Assembly: GCA_017590115.1 (NCBI GenBank)
Contig: JAGGNK010013558.1
Span: forward strand, 9,289,752 to 9,353,751
DNA from: Montifringilla adamsi
Lineage: Eukaryota; Chordata; Aves; Passeriformes; Passeridae
Direction of reading: 5' to 3'
Length of the DNA stretch: 64,000 nt
Shown here: piece by piece, positions 46,701 through 60,091 of the stretch
Numbering within the stretch: position 1 is the first letter of the stretch
How the letters are laid out: each line of letters starts with the position of its first letter
The notes under the pieces: model-generated
The model's input: the letters and a program-made list of their open reading frames with translations, nothing else
What the model was told of the DNA's origin: nothing
The model's database searches: none
Translations under genes and position numbers: made by a program

Positions 46701-49508
46701 AAGTATCATGGAAGAGACTTTACCTAGGATTTGAGTCATTTGGGCTTTATAAAAACAGGATTATAGAACATCTGGCTGCACAGTAGGAATATTTCACTCT
46801 GAAGTACAAAAAATAAAACTACAAAAGATAAAGAGAAAACCATCTTGGCAAGAAATTAACCTTTTCTTTATGTTTCTTATATTCATCAAACACTAGCCTC
46901 TTATAGATGGAAGGCAAAGAGACAACAAAAGAAAAATGGAGAGAATTAAAGAGCCACATCATATCATTAATACTTTGGCAGTTTTGACAGCCATGAGTAG
47001 CAATGAAAAACACTGCTGTTTCAGAGCCTGAAATAAATAAGGAGCTTGATAGCTTCTCCAAGTCAGGCCCTCAGTTCAAATTCACAGAAAGTGAACATTC
47101 CACACCCTTACTTGATGTTGATATGCTGAAGAGCAGAAAATTAAAAAGATAAAAGGTGCTATGAAATAATGCATGGAGAATGTAATTTTTTTAAGTCTAT
47201 GTCTTCTATGAATGTAGAGGTTTTAAAATTAAAATTATATATATATCTCTATATCAATGGGTTTTTTTAAAACAAAAAACTTACGGATCATTTGTTCACA
47301 TCTTTAGTAATTTTTTGCATCTCAGTTAAAAACCCAAAGGAAGCATATCCTGGGGCTGAACAAATGTTTTTACTTTCTTATTTCTGTATTTTGGTAATCA
47401 TAACGATATCGCAAAAAATCTGAGGTTTGCTGAATTTTCATTAACATCATGTCACTACAAGAGTAACTTGTTGTGACAGTTGTTGCTTGCATGAAATAAT
47501 AGCTATTGTTTGGGATATTACTTAAATATTAAATATGTGGCAATGGGGCCATGAAAGTAATTTTAAAAATAATTTATTAATCCCAAGATAAAAAGCAATA
47601 GCTAAGTATATTAGTTATGCAAAAACTTACCTAGATAATATTTTGTAATTTAAAAAATAGTTTGTACTTCATAGTTGCCTTTTGTCTGATCAAGAAAAAT
47701 AAACTTGCAAATGAGATATAGTTAAGATACTATAGCCTGAGAATATGATATAACAGATCCATTAAGTGCGCCATGATTTAAATAATTAATTTTTTGTAAA
47801 AAAGGGGCAATTCAGTTTAGGGAAAAAAAACTCAAAACAAACCAACCTCAAACAAACCATCCAAATGCCCAAACTTTCAAGTACCCTTTGTATGAGATAT
47901 CTCTACAAAGCTGAGCTCCACAGCCCAGGCTGAAGAGGTGTTGGCTTGAAAGCAATGCAGGCATTAGCTCCTTGGTTCATTTTTCTTGCCTTTTAGGGTG
48001 GCATTCATCAGGTTTAACTGGTACATTTATTTAAATTCCCATTCTTTGCTTTGCTTGCAGACACGTCACTGGTTGTGGTATTCCCACCGTTGATTTTCAA
48101 GCCACTTCTGCTGCTCGTGTAGGAAATAGAGTGAAATGCTGTAACTCACTCTGATAACACAAGGCAGCTCCTCTTCTTGTAGAAGTCAGCATTTTCCATG
48201 CTTAGGCATGGCAAAAGTGCAGTGTTAGATAAGCATTTGCTATGAGTTTGCTAGAGCTCCAGAGGCTATGATCAATTATTACTTCTGTTTTTAAAGCAGA
48301 TTCCTCTGGAATCAGGTCCTCTCTGCATTTGTGCCTGTGCATTGCTGGCTGCTTCAGTGATTGTCTGCTTGGGATGAAAGGAGATTAGAAGCTCTCAGCA
48401 GGCATTTGTAGGGTGCTCTCCAGTGCCTTCCCTTTTGTAAGCAGGATCTGAAGCTGGGATCTGTCACTTTCCCATGTTAATGTTTCACTGGCTTCAGGTG
48501 AGGAGGAATGTGTTTCCCAGTTTTGTGTTGACAGCACTAATATACATCAAATGTTTCTATTAAATAAGTGAAAGCAGTCCTGTGCCTTTGTCTTATGGCC
48601 AATGACAAGCTATTGGCTCATTATCACTTCCATTTAACAAAATGAGATCTATTACTTCCAGGAACAGGAATCTTGGGGAGCTTGATATCCAGCTTTCCTG
48701 CATTAGTGTGTTTGCTCCCCACTGCTTGGGCATCATTCAGTGTAATAGGAAGATGGCAGAGAATCTCAGCAGAACCTCTGTTCTTTTTTGCAGAGTGATG
48801 CTACAGTGGTACAAAGTGAGACGTAAGCAAAATGCCTTGCTTGTTTTAAGCAAGCCATCATTATTCCTAGAATAGATCGGTTCTTCTGAAATTATAAGGA
48901 ATTTTATATAATTTCTTTCAAAGTATTTGATATCTTTCCAATATATTAAAGGTTTGCTAAAAAAAACCTGAATAATTTGTAATAGGTGTAATACCTTCTT
49001 AGCAAATTTCTTTGCCTTATGTTTTAATTTTCCATGATGGCTCATGCACACTACTTAAAGAGCAAATCAAAAACTGCTGTTGTGATTTTAAATTCTTTTC
49101 AATTGCAGTTGGAAACGTAGATTTTTCTTTAATACTAAAAGATAGCAATTATCTTGAAATGAGGTTCAGATCTGCATCTTGCTGATGATTACAAGAGATC
49201 ACGCTGCATTTTAATGCGAGCTTAAAGTAAGCATATTAGAATTTCTTTTTTTTTTTTGCTTATGTATTAAACATACTAAATCTTTAGGTTTTTTTAAGAT
49301 GGGAAGTTTACATTTTTAAGTTTTTTCTTGTTAGAGGCAGTAGAAGTCTTAAATATTTATTGTACACATCGACCTGGATATGTGTGAGATACATATCACA
49401 CCAGAAGGGTTTGTGATACATCAATACAGTGATGAAACAAAAATATTGGGTTTTCCTTATTTACTCTCTAGTATTTATTTTCTACATTGAATATCATTAT
49501 AGTCTTAC
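43791..49508. other. Non-coding AT-rich sequence
   Basis: No long frames. A GC-richer stretch at 46,010-46,240 has frames on both strands. An AT-rich part at 47,150-47,800 includes an (AT)n piece near 47,237. An A/C-rich tract lies at 47,821-47,875. A strong acceptor ends at 48,060 (TTTGCTTTGCTTGCAG) and is followed by a 30-codon open frame but only a weak donor. Confidence 0.6.
47821..47875. repeat. A/C-rich low-complexity tract
   Basis: GG, then eight A, then CTCAAAACAAACCAACC-type sequence. Same texture as at 2,889 and 31,242. Confidence 0.75.
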
Positions 49509-49607
49509 CTGTTCTAATACCAAGGACTAGTGTGCCAGGGAGGGCTCTGTGGAACAGGTGAGAGCACAGCCATTTCCCAGCTGAATGCTCTTGTACCTGC
49601 TGAGCTG
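49509..49607 (-). other. 99-nt exon-like block, minus strand
   Basis: Acceptor AATCCCCTTCACACACAG is moderate; donor TTAGAACAG then GTAAGA is strong. Length is a multiple of three and one frame is open throughout (AQQVQEHSAGKWLCSHLFHR and on). It is 5.7 kb upstream, in minus-strand order, of the block at 43,714. No homology recognised. Confidence 0.15.
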
Positions 49608-52600
49608 CTGTGTGTGAAGGGGATTTACTGTACACAGGGATTGTCATCCAGGTTGGTAATTTACAGTGCATGAAAAAATTATTCATTCCCCATTAGCTAT
49701 TAGCTACTTAATAAAACCATGCTTAGGGACTGTTTTTAACTATTTATAGTACAGCAGCTCACAGAAGTATCCAATTACCCAGATAACTGTATAAGATTGT
49801 ATTAAAATACAACCCTGTAGTAAAACACAACTCATAAGCCTATAGAAGGTAAATGATTTGTAAATATAGGCAGGACACAAAGACACCGTATGAGTTGTTC
49901 ACAGATATATTGGAAGCATATGAAGTGTCCAGTAAAAGGATTTTGGGTTCCTGTAATACGGGAATGCAGTGCTGTGGGCAGGCTGCTCTTTGCACTCAAT
50001 ACAGACAGCACAGCCTTGGCGTGTGTTCTGTACCCACAGTTCTTTCCACAGCCTTGTGAAAGCATCTGTCTGCATTTCTCTGTCTCTCCTTCTACCCTCA
50101 TGACCTATGAACCAATGGGCCAAGTGTGGGGACAAGAAGCAAAAGAAGTGGAGCACTTCGGGATAAGTTCAGATGGGTGAAAGAGACACTCTGTGACACA
50201 AAGTGAAAAGCTAGGGAAGGAATTCCTACTCAAAGAACAGGTCTGTTTCATGGGATTCGTGCCCTGACTTATAGGAGGGATCAACCAGCAGTTGCCCCTT
50301 ACCAGGCAGCTAAAAGCTGAAGACACAAATTTGCAGAAAACCAGATTGCCCTAGCTGAAATGCTCAAAACTTCTGTTCATTTTTAAGCAAACTGTATGTG
50401 TGTATTATGGACTTTTTATTTCAGCCAGATCCTTATGTAGTAGCTGAAAGGAAGCCTGGGTAAAGATGTATTTCAGATTATGCAGGTCCAGCTCTCCCTT
50501 TTCCTGGAAAAGTGACTGTGGCACAAGCTGTACCATAATGTTGCATGTAAGAAGTGGAAGTTTCATCCTTGGAGTTCATGAGAACTCCAAGAACAGAAAC
50601 AGAAACATGGAACCATGTAGCATGCAACGAAGAGGAAAAGGGCATATGGACTTAACTTTAAAAATTACTCAAAAGCCAGGTAATCCACCCAAAGTGACCT
50701 GTTCTGCAGTCCCTGTTTTAAAGAATATATAGCCTTCTAGAACAGAGCCACTGTTTCATGTTCCTACAGAGGAAAAAGATTCCGGCGATGAGGATATATT
50801 AAACATTGCTTAGTTCTGTGCTAGGACAAAATCTCACTGCCATGCTGAAGTGCACTGGAGTCAAATGAACATTTTCCAGGAAAGTATCTGTCACATAATT
50901 TAGAGACCTATAAATTGGAACTGCTCTGTAAAATAAGCAAGGAGTCTCTTAATGCCCAACTTGTGTTCCTGCATTCATTTTTTCTAGTTTCTGTATTAAT
51001 CTAGTTAAGTGAATATCCCAAAGAACTATTTTACTCACTAACAGAATATTAATAGGGAAAATGTATGTGACTAAGCAGGTAATAAAAGCATGAACTCTAG
51101 AGAAGCTTCTTCCAGACAACTGTCTAAATTATCATGAATACCGTCACCATATCTGTTTTAAGTATTTTTCAGGAAAGGCTTCATCATCATATAATTGTGT
51201 TCAAATTATTTATTTTTATCCTCTGCTGTTATTTGCAATTAAATCCTAAAGAGAACAGACGTTACTGTTCAAGAGTTGAGTGCTAATCTTGTACTTAAAA
51301 GGACTTTTTTCCTTGACAATTGAGTAAGCTCAGCCAGACATAAGATGCTGTAAAATTTCCAGAGCATTCACTCTGTGCCATAGTTTTTTTATATAACTCT
51401 CATTTTATGGGTTTAAACTTAAAAATTATGTGGTTTACATCAAAGAAATTGCACAATTCATGGGGATACGAATGCTAGAAAGAACCTGCTGCAAAAAGTG
51501 CATGTTGCAGTACTGATACCACAAGTTTGCTAAATATTGGGGACAGATCTGTTTATATATCCGGTTGATATGTCAGTCCCTTGTAGTGTTCTTTCTAATC
51601 TCTTAATCAAAACTTTTAATAGTTATAGCCTAGCAACATTTCCAGCCTGGCTGGGATAGGCATCACATCATGGGATATGTGTCTTCCACAGTCAGGTCAG
51701 AATCAAATTATGAATATATTACTTCAGCTGCCTCTTTTGTCTCCTGTAGAGGCACTCTGCTGTTATATCTGTGGCCATCCATAATTACTTAGGCTGCTGT
51801 TTCAAGTTCAGTTGAAGTATCAGTAACAGATATTTTGGAAGTGCCTAAAAAGAAGATGCAATCTTTCCTGCAGTCTCTTTATGGTTACAGATTTTCATCT
51901 AACATAGACCTGAGTGAAAAATTTTGAGAGTAAATAAGTTGCCGCTAAGAAAGAATTTTTGTGATCCCTCTGTTTCTAACCAACTTAGAGCTGCTATATT
52001 TAGAAGCGTTCTGTGGTATTTGTGTCTGTCTGTTTCTTGAGGCTTTGGCTCTGCAGGGAGTTACTCAATAACAACAATTCTGAGTGGTGATTGCAATCTA
52101 AACATTTTGGTTAACTTAGGACATCTCTGAAAGAGTAATATTAGGTTATAGGTATCGTTTAGAGAAGAGGGGGAGACACAGGTACCATCTTTTATTCTCT
52201 GCAGAAGAAAAAGGGTAGCCTTGTAGTTGAGAAGACATAAATTTTTCAGAACATCAGCATCTAATTCTATGGCTGTTTAAATATTTTGTACAAAAAACAA
52301 GTGCCTTTCAGAGAACAGCTGTAGGGAGAAAAAGTTCATTCCTCTGTATTATCCTAACATGATGTTTCAGCTTGTCTCTAGATCTGTCCCAAGTTAGGAA
52401 AGAAGGGATTTTTCAGATGGGTTTTCTCCATCAAGCATGATTGACATGAGCACCAGCTTAGGAAAATAATGTATCCAGTATTATGAAAGGCACCTCAGCT
52501 GTCACTGGAGGCTAAAAAAGCTGGCTTGAGAAGTCCCACTCTGCCCCATAAGCAGTGCAAAGACATTTCACACCATTGCCAGAGCTGTGTTTTCAGTTCT

Positions 52601-55600
52601 CTGGACTGACCTGTCCTGGGACAATCCCAGCACACGTGGAACGCTCCGCAGGCTGCATTGTTGCTCCAAGCTTGCTTTTGCTCCTCGCAGTGCAGTCAGG
52701 CCTGCTGGCTGCCTGTGGGACACTGGGAGCTGATGGCATGTTCACAGCTCGGAGCTGTGCTGACCTTCTGCTGTGCCTGCTCAGCCCAGCTGCAGGGCAG
52801 CACTCTGGTTAGAAGGGGCGCAGGAGTATTCATGTTGAAAGTCAGCTGTTGTCTCTCCTTGTTACAAATATTTATTGTTGCTAATGTTGCCAATATTTAT
52901 TATGGATATTTTTGTTTAATTCATGAACATAACTGTAAGTTGCTAATGTAGAAATGTAAGCTGATAAAGGCCTCAGATGAGCATGTTTAGGTTGCAAGCA
53001 AATGGTTTTTTTTCATTCTGAGGAGGTGAGAGATGCACAAATCCTGTTGTTTCAGAAGTGATGCCAGATCCCTAGATAATGTCTGCCCGCAAGAAATGTG
53101 AGATACATCTGAGCAGGATAACAACAAAGTGCAGCAGAGATAAAGACTTGACGTTGTTTGAAAGGGATATCCAGTATCATTTTCTAAAAGACTAGATAAC
53201 ATTAGCTTCAAGCCAAACACAAAAGATAGCAATCTTTTTCAAAAGAGGTGACCATATGTTAAACAGCTGATCAATTTGCTACAATACAAAGAATTAGCAG
53301 GAGGAAATTAGGAAAAGTAGATGAGCTTTGTTGGCTAATCCATGTTCTTTTTGTGCGTCTTTCTAATTCAGATCTCCATTTTATATTACTCTTTATTTCT
53401 AATTTTTTGCTCCTTACTGCACTGTTACCTTTATTTCAATATCATTAATTCATTTTGATCTTGAGCACAGTTGGTTGCAAACTGCTGTCTCTCTGTTACA
53501 AATTGATTTGTCCTTTAAAAAAGGGAGACAGACAGAAATGTCAGACTTGTTTCACAACGGGAATGTTGAATGTAAGACTTGGCTCCAATACAGTGTCCAC
53601 CCAGTGGTTCTATGAATAAGTGTTTATAGATTGTACTGAGTTTTCTAGCCAACTCCTAGTGTCTCCTATAATTGCTACTGTAGGAAACAAAAATGTTCAT
53701 CTGAAAAACCAAACTCTTCATTTAAGCTGTGCAGAGCTATTATTCTGCTTTATGTGTAGTTTTCTAAAGGATGATAAACTTATGCATTTAAAGAATACAG
53801 AAATACAAGATTGACTCACCGCAGATTTTTTTTTCAACTTCAGTGATGGTTGACAATATGGCTCTGGTTTACTTGACTTCTTTTAAGGCCTTTCTGGTTT
53901 TTTGTATTTTGATGGGGGTTGAAAGAAGTAGTCCATATACTGATCTTGGTATTTTGTGTCTTCTCTTAATTGTTGGTTCTACTCCAAAACCTTCTATCAT
54001 TGTCTCTACATGCATTTTTTTCCATTGTATTTCCTGTTGTTTAAAAATGTGGAGATTAGTTCAGAAGAAATGGAAAAAAATAATCTGAGAAAAATCCTCA
54101 CTACATTGACAAAAGTAATGATTTGCAGCAGGCAAAGTAGCCAGGAACAGCTATAAAAGGTCTCTCTACAGGGCAGTGGAAGAATGTGCCGAAGTACGTA
54201 CTTGTGTCTGGCATATGGAATCCTGCAAGTGATGAATTATGGGGTTTTTTGTTGTTATTTGCATTAAGCAAATTCACATGAATTAGTCCATATAGCTTTA
54301 GCTTGATTGATATTGGTAATTGCTCTTTGAATGTATTAATATGGGCCATATGCTAAATCTACCACTAGCTGAAAGTCATAATCTCTAACAGTTACTAAAT
54401 GGTACAGTGACAGGAGTAATTAAAAACTCCAAGATAAATGTTGTAGAAACTGTCATTGTTCTACAGTGCCACTCTGCTTTTTAAATAAGATGGGTCCTAT
54501 CTAAACACACAAAAAGCTATACAGTAAAAAAAAGAGGGAAAATAAGGAAAAATTGTATACCACCTGCTGATGTGTGAATTGGATAGCGTTGCAGGAAACG
54601 ACATGTGTTAAATTACTCTGATGATAGAAGGAAGAAAAGTTAGAAAGTAAAAGATTTATTTCAAAACACTGAATTAGAACATAGCATGTGTTCAATGTGA
54701 AACACAAAAGCTGAATTCAATATAGTGTTGGCCACTGTCACTTAAAGTTTGAACAAATGCAATGGCTTTACAATTTGGGGATGAAGTAATAGAACATATT
54801 GCTATAATGTGTGCAAAGAATTAAAGCTTATACTTTATTATGTTTATATCCCTTGTCTGAAAGCCTTTCAGCCTTAAAGCCCATTTGTATAGGAGCATGT
54901 GTGCAATAATGTGTGTGTTTGTGCATGGAAATACAATCAGAGTTTTCAAAAGCTCCATGGACAATGCACTTGTGGCTTTATATGCAAGTGTCAGATACAC
55001 ATTTTTGTACGGCTTATACACAGGAAGGTAATTTTTTTAACTTTACCCTTTGTATGTGCTATTCAGCAAAAAATGGCAGGATAATTCCAGAAGCTAATGT
55101 ACTCATTGGTGTAATGCGATTCCCACTATATTTATGATCCTTTAATTGAGACATATTGCTGTATCCAAAATGTCAAACTGCTATTTTATATTAGAAATAT
55201 TAATCACAAATCTTGGCAGTTTGTGATATCACATCACTGAAGGAGGCAGCCTTGGTCATAGGAAAATGTCTTTCCAAAAGTCTGTTTTGCTAAGGATTTG
55301 TCAATGTGAAATTTTAGAGGGTGTGGGGGTGGTGGGATGACACAGGACAAAAACAGAAGTTTAAATCTGGATTTGCTCAGGAAGAATGCTTTAGTGTCCA
55401 AAAAGTTCCAAGTGTTCTTTCAAGAATGAGCAAAGATTTGGCTTAAAGGCTGCTCTAACTCGGGTCTGAACTGACAGCTGGAACTGATAAGAAATTAATA
55501 ACAAACTTTGTAATAATGGGAAAAAATTATAGCAATCCATATAAAGAATTCATAAAAGAGAAAATTGAAATGGAAGGGTAGAGTTTTCAGGAGAAAATAT

Positions 55601-56950
55601 ATAATTGATATGGCTACAAAAATGGGTCAATTAGGAAAAGGTTACATCCTAGCTGTAGTTTTGCCTGTTAGTCAACAGGAGTTGCAAGATCACCAGTAAA
55701 GAATTAAGAATGTAGTGTACTTTTGCTGTTTATTTTCTGTCTTTGGAAGGATGCAGGAAAATGTACTCATTACATTAAGAAAGCAAATAGTTTGAAGTCA
55801 TTTAGTAACCAATGAAAATTTTAACCATCATGTAGGTCTAAATAATTTATCTAACATCCATGATTCTTCTGTTTGAATGCTCTATCTAGTTCAGAAGCTC
55901 AAATTTATGTGCTGTGACAAATCAAGAAAGGTGCTGAAAAGAAAGATAAGATGGTTGTAGTGTTTCCTCTCCACAAGAAAGACTCTTTATTCTGTGTAGT
56001 TATCTCATCCAGGAAGTAAAATCATGGCAAGAATCATCAATTGGAAACCAAAACAATAAATTCAAATGAGAAATAAAACAGAAGGCAAACAGTGGTGCTG
56101 ATTAACCTTAAACAAACCTGAGAGGGCAGAGGTTTTCCAGTTCTTGGCAAGCTGTGGTCAGGACTAGGTGCCTTTTTGGAAAGTCACACACAAGATTTTA
56201 AGCTCATACTGGAGCAAGTCATGACCTGTGGTATACAAGTCCTTATAAATGCCTCTGACTTAAAACATTGCAATTTATTAATCTTGAAGAGGGAGAAAGG
56301 AAGTTGAAAATCTGTTTTGGTCCCTAAATACAGTGATCAAAAGCCAAGATGTTTTTCTGCTGAAGGGAGGCAGCAGGTGAGGCTGGCACAGGGGCCTGGG
56401 GAGGCAGCCAGGGGGCCATACCCAGCTGGCACTGCAAGGACAGTAAGCAGCTGCCTTTTCGAGGGGTGTTCTTCAGAAGCTTTTCTCTTAGTGGCTTTTC
56501 CTCAGGGCTCTCCTCTGGCTGCAGCTCTGAGCACATTGAGAGCACTGCTGCTCTTGTGCATAGTCAGAGTTGTGGAAAACTTCAAACATCTGCCAGCAAC
56601 ACATCATTTCCTGTGGTTGTCCTAGCCATGAATTTTTTACATTGCTCTGCCTTCCCTCATGCACATTGCTATGCTCTGATCATGCTACTTCCCCCCCCTC
56701 TTATTCACTGCTCCAGGTTAGCTTTAATGTAGAGACCAGCTTGCACTGCTGATCACTGAGTCTCTTTTTCCCCCTCTAAACTGTATGGAAAGATTAGGTC
56801 AGGTTGCTCCTCTTGTGCTGGATAGTTGTGCTCAGTATGTGACATTCCTCTACAGTTGTTCTGAGTATGCCACGTCCTACTTCATTCCTTAGACTCTGCA
56901 GAGCCAGATTTGCAATAGTCTCCTTTTCCTCTGCCTTGTTTCTTTCAGAC
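49608..56950. other. Non-coding sequence, no gene seen
   Basis: Frames under 105 codons, overlapping on both strands in the GC-richer patches at 49,970-50,110, 52,560-52,830 and 56,360-56,560. A local near-repeat of AATATTTATT lies at about 52,867 and 52,892. No transposon, RNA gene or CpG island recognised. Confidence 0.6.
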
Positions 56951-56978
56951 AAGCAGATCTGCCCATCTTCCAAAGGGT
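56951..56978 (+). other. 28-nt micro-exon-like block
   Basis: Very strong acceptor (CCTTTTCCTCTGCCTTGTTT, then CTTTCAG) and consensus donor (CAAAGG then GTAAGT) only 28 bases apart. Real micro-exons of this size exist, mainly in neuronal transcripts, but 28 is not a multiple of three. Flanking sequence has stops in all frames. Confidence 0.15.
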
Positions 56979-57666
56979 AAGTATTGACATATCTAGAGCA
57001 GTAGTAACCAGGCTTTTTACTGCTGTCAGCAGCTCAGATCATCCAACACTCTTGTGCTGTGCACCCAGCAATGAGAAAATGGGGAAACCACAGAAATACA
57101 GCTGTGTTCCAAGTAACTCTTGTTTACCACTGTGTATAAACATGCATGGCTTTTTTATTTAGATATGCTGTCTCTCTCTATCTTTCTAGTATTCTGGTGG
57201 TTTCTACAGCAGATCACAGGAAAGGACTTTAAATTGTGCATCTGAAACTAATTTTTGTGTTCAAACACGTGAAATGATCCAAAGTGATGATTATTTGTTA
57301 CAAATCAATATATACATACACAAATATATTTTTGCAGAGTTTTATTTGGTTTGGTTTTTTTAAACTCCAAATTAAATTTTTTGAGGCATTTGCACTAAAA
57401 GGTTTGGAAACAAAAGGAAATCTCTGGCTGGATTCTAGTTCTTCTGGCAAAGTGGCAAAGAAGGTACTCTCCATCCCATTGAGCTCAATGATTTAATGCT
57501 TAACCCACAAAATAGAACAAAAATATAGGCTAAGAGTCTGGGAAATTGTATTTACAGAGACTCTGGGAAAAAGTCTGGGATGGATAGGGCAGGAGGGTTT
57601 GGTTTAGTTTGGTTTTTCTACCTTCTCCTTGGTAGCTTGTATTTTAGAAGGAACGGTGTCGTGAGG

Positions 57667-57690
57667 AATACTTCAGCTCCCTGAAGTATT
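57667..57690. repeat. Perfect 10-bp hairpin with 4-base loop
   Basis: AATACTTCAG (57,667-57,676) and CTGAAGTATT (57,681-57,690) are exact reverse complements around CTCC. Too short for a microRNA precursor. Possibly a palindromic protein site or a structure-prone spot. Confidence 0.9.
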
Positions 57691-59756
57691 GCACTGAAAG
57701 CATGAGAGAGTGTAAAGGCTGCTCAGTAAACAGAAGAATTTGGGAAACACCTAAAGAAATAAACAATTGAGCAGCAGGTATACCAAACAATAACTACAGT
57801 GCTGTTCCTGGGAGATGGAAAAGCAAATTGTAATTTTGACACCACAAAAAAATAATTAAATACTGATTCCAGAAACAGGTGGGGCTTTGCTGCTGGTTGA
57901 GGTTTTGTGGGGTGAGGAGAGGAGGAGATGGAGTGGTGGTACAGAAAATATTAGACATTTGTGAATCATTCACAGGTTAATGTGAGTCCACCCATTTTAA
58001 TCATTGTTTGAAAAAGCTGTTGCATGTGGAGGCTTTTATTGAGAAGGTTACAAAGTTCTTGCATCTGACAAAATGTCCATATTTCCTTTTGTAACTGGCA
58101 GAACACATAGGATCCTGCATGACAATACTCAGCTCAGGAGGGGGCCTGTGCATCTTAATTTTCTTTAGTACAGTAATGATCCAGTCTGAGATAAGAAGTC
58201 ATATTTAGCAATTCTGATTTAATTTACAACTCAGCTAGAATATAATTATTTTCTGATTATACTTAGAATTTTGTGATAAAAGATTGGTTTTGAAGTTTGT
58301 AGAAAGAGGAAATACTCAAAACCTTTTGTAGTAAACATTTATTTCTAGAAAACTGATTTTTCTGCTAATACAGATTAGATGATGAATTTTTTTGAGTTTT
58401 ATTTACCTTAATGTCAGAATTTATTTCAAGCTGAAGGTAAGAGTTAATTACAAATTTTAAACCCTAATGCCCACACAAGAGTTTTGTTAATTTGTACTGA
58501 TGACTGAAAGATTTTCAAATTAGCTTGTAAATATTATTAGAAACAACACAAAATTATCATAAAAGGTCAGTGCTTTCATTGCCAAAGACTGCATAGGATT
58601 TGGATATTTATTATGAAGCTAATGTATTAGCAAACATAGAAAATAAAGACTTAGGAGACATCAGTTTAGTACCATGTTGCTGCTTCAAGCAGTTCTTATA
58701 TCCCTGTACCTCTACTAGTGCATATTTCAGATGGTTTTTTCTCTTGTGTAGTTGCCAGCAATATCTCTGAGGGGCATCATACAGGAAATGTGGAAAACCA
58801 TGGATGCCTCCTGTGTGCTGGCAGCTCTCACCTCTCTCCTTATCCAGGCTTTTTACTGCCTGTGTCAGGACTCCAAAAGGTTCACTGCTCTACCATGGAA
58901 CTTCTCTCTCTTAATTTCATATATTTAATATAATGCATCATTTTTCCCTTTGTAAATCTCATTAGATCTGTGATAGTATTATCAAGGCCACAGGCCTTGT
59001 CTTTTCAAAACAAATTCAAAGCAGATGCTGTATGTATCTCTGTTTCTTGGGAGAAACCCTCATGTATCCCTGACTGGCACATTTATCTGCTACCTAGGAG
59101 GCATCAGACAAACTATTACAACTCCACCAGGAGTATGGTTTCTCAGGAGTCAAAGGTATAAGCACAGGCTTATTATTTTATAAGAAAACCTGCATCTGGT
59201 CTCACTGTGCATCAGTATGGCTCAGAAATCTCCATTAGAGGAGGGAAGAAAAGGTGATTTTCAGAGTCAGACCCTTCTGTTCATTTTCCAAGGCAGGATT
59301 CCTTTCCTCACCCTGTCTCCATCCCAAATCATTCCTGTGATTGTGTGCTGCAGTGCTAGGAACTGTTGCTGTAGCTCCTGCTCTAAAGCAGTAACCAGTG
59401 CTGGCACAAATTCTGGAGATAGCATAGACTCTTACAAAGTTAATTTATCACCATAATCATATTCCTCATGTTATCCTGCAGAAATCAAATGTTGGCAAAT
59501 GTATTTCCTCCTCAAAAATCAGATTTCAGGCTGCTCTTCTGGCTTAGCTGTGCCTCTGGTGCCAGGGGTACAAGTCCCATGCCAGCAAGTTCATATACTG
59601 ACCCAGGAACTGGTGATGCTTCCACAGAATTGTGCACCCTCCCTGTCTCAGGACTGTCACAGCTGTTTTGAGGACATCCAGTATACCAAGAGCAGCAAGC
59701 TTCCTGTTGTACTTACAAAGTGAACTGGTTTTGACAGCTATCACTGACAAAAAATC

Positions 59757-59811
59757 AAAAAAAAAAAAAAAGATGGAGAGTGCTATAATGTAACTCTACT
59801 TTTTTTTTTTT
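59757..59811. repeat. A15 and T12 runs in inverted arrangement
   Basis: Fifteen A (59,757-59,771) and twelve T (59,800-59,811) flank a 28-base unique spacer. They could pair into a long-loop AT stem. The layout of an A tail next to a T run can also arise from two retroposed tails, but no element body is visible on either side. Confidence 0.85.
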
Positions 59812-60091
59812 CTTCTTTAAATGGGGGCAATTTCTGTATTTGCTGACAGAACCACAGTGTGAAAAACAAGAGGCAGCAGTGTCGCCCACCAGGAGCTTGT
59901 TCACCTCAGTGCCTCCAGCATGGCAAGGCTGTCTCACCTGCAAGGGCTTAAGGGATGGTGAAGCCTCTAAAGCTGTTGCTCGGTTTGGTGGAGAGGTGCT
60001 CCTTTCAGATTAACCTTTTTACCTTTATACATTTCAAAATAACAACACTGGAATATGTGTGTGAATACTTACTCCAGAATTAGGGCCCAGT

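Larger units (their letters stand above)
56979..60091. other. Non-coding AT-rich sequence with hairpins
   Basis: Short frames only. G/T-rich bits at 57,345-57,362 and 57,595-57,617. Two hairpin-forming sites are listed separately. A donor-like CTGAAG then GTAAGA occurs near 58,437 without a useful partner. Confidence 0.6.

Noticed and set aside
48061..48153. Exon after TTTGCTTTGCTTGCAG
   Set aside because: The donor inside it is weak and the 30-codon frame matches nothing known.
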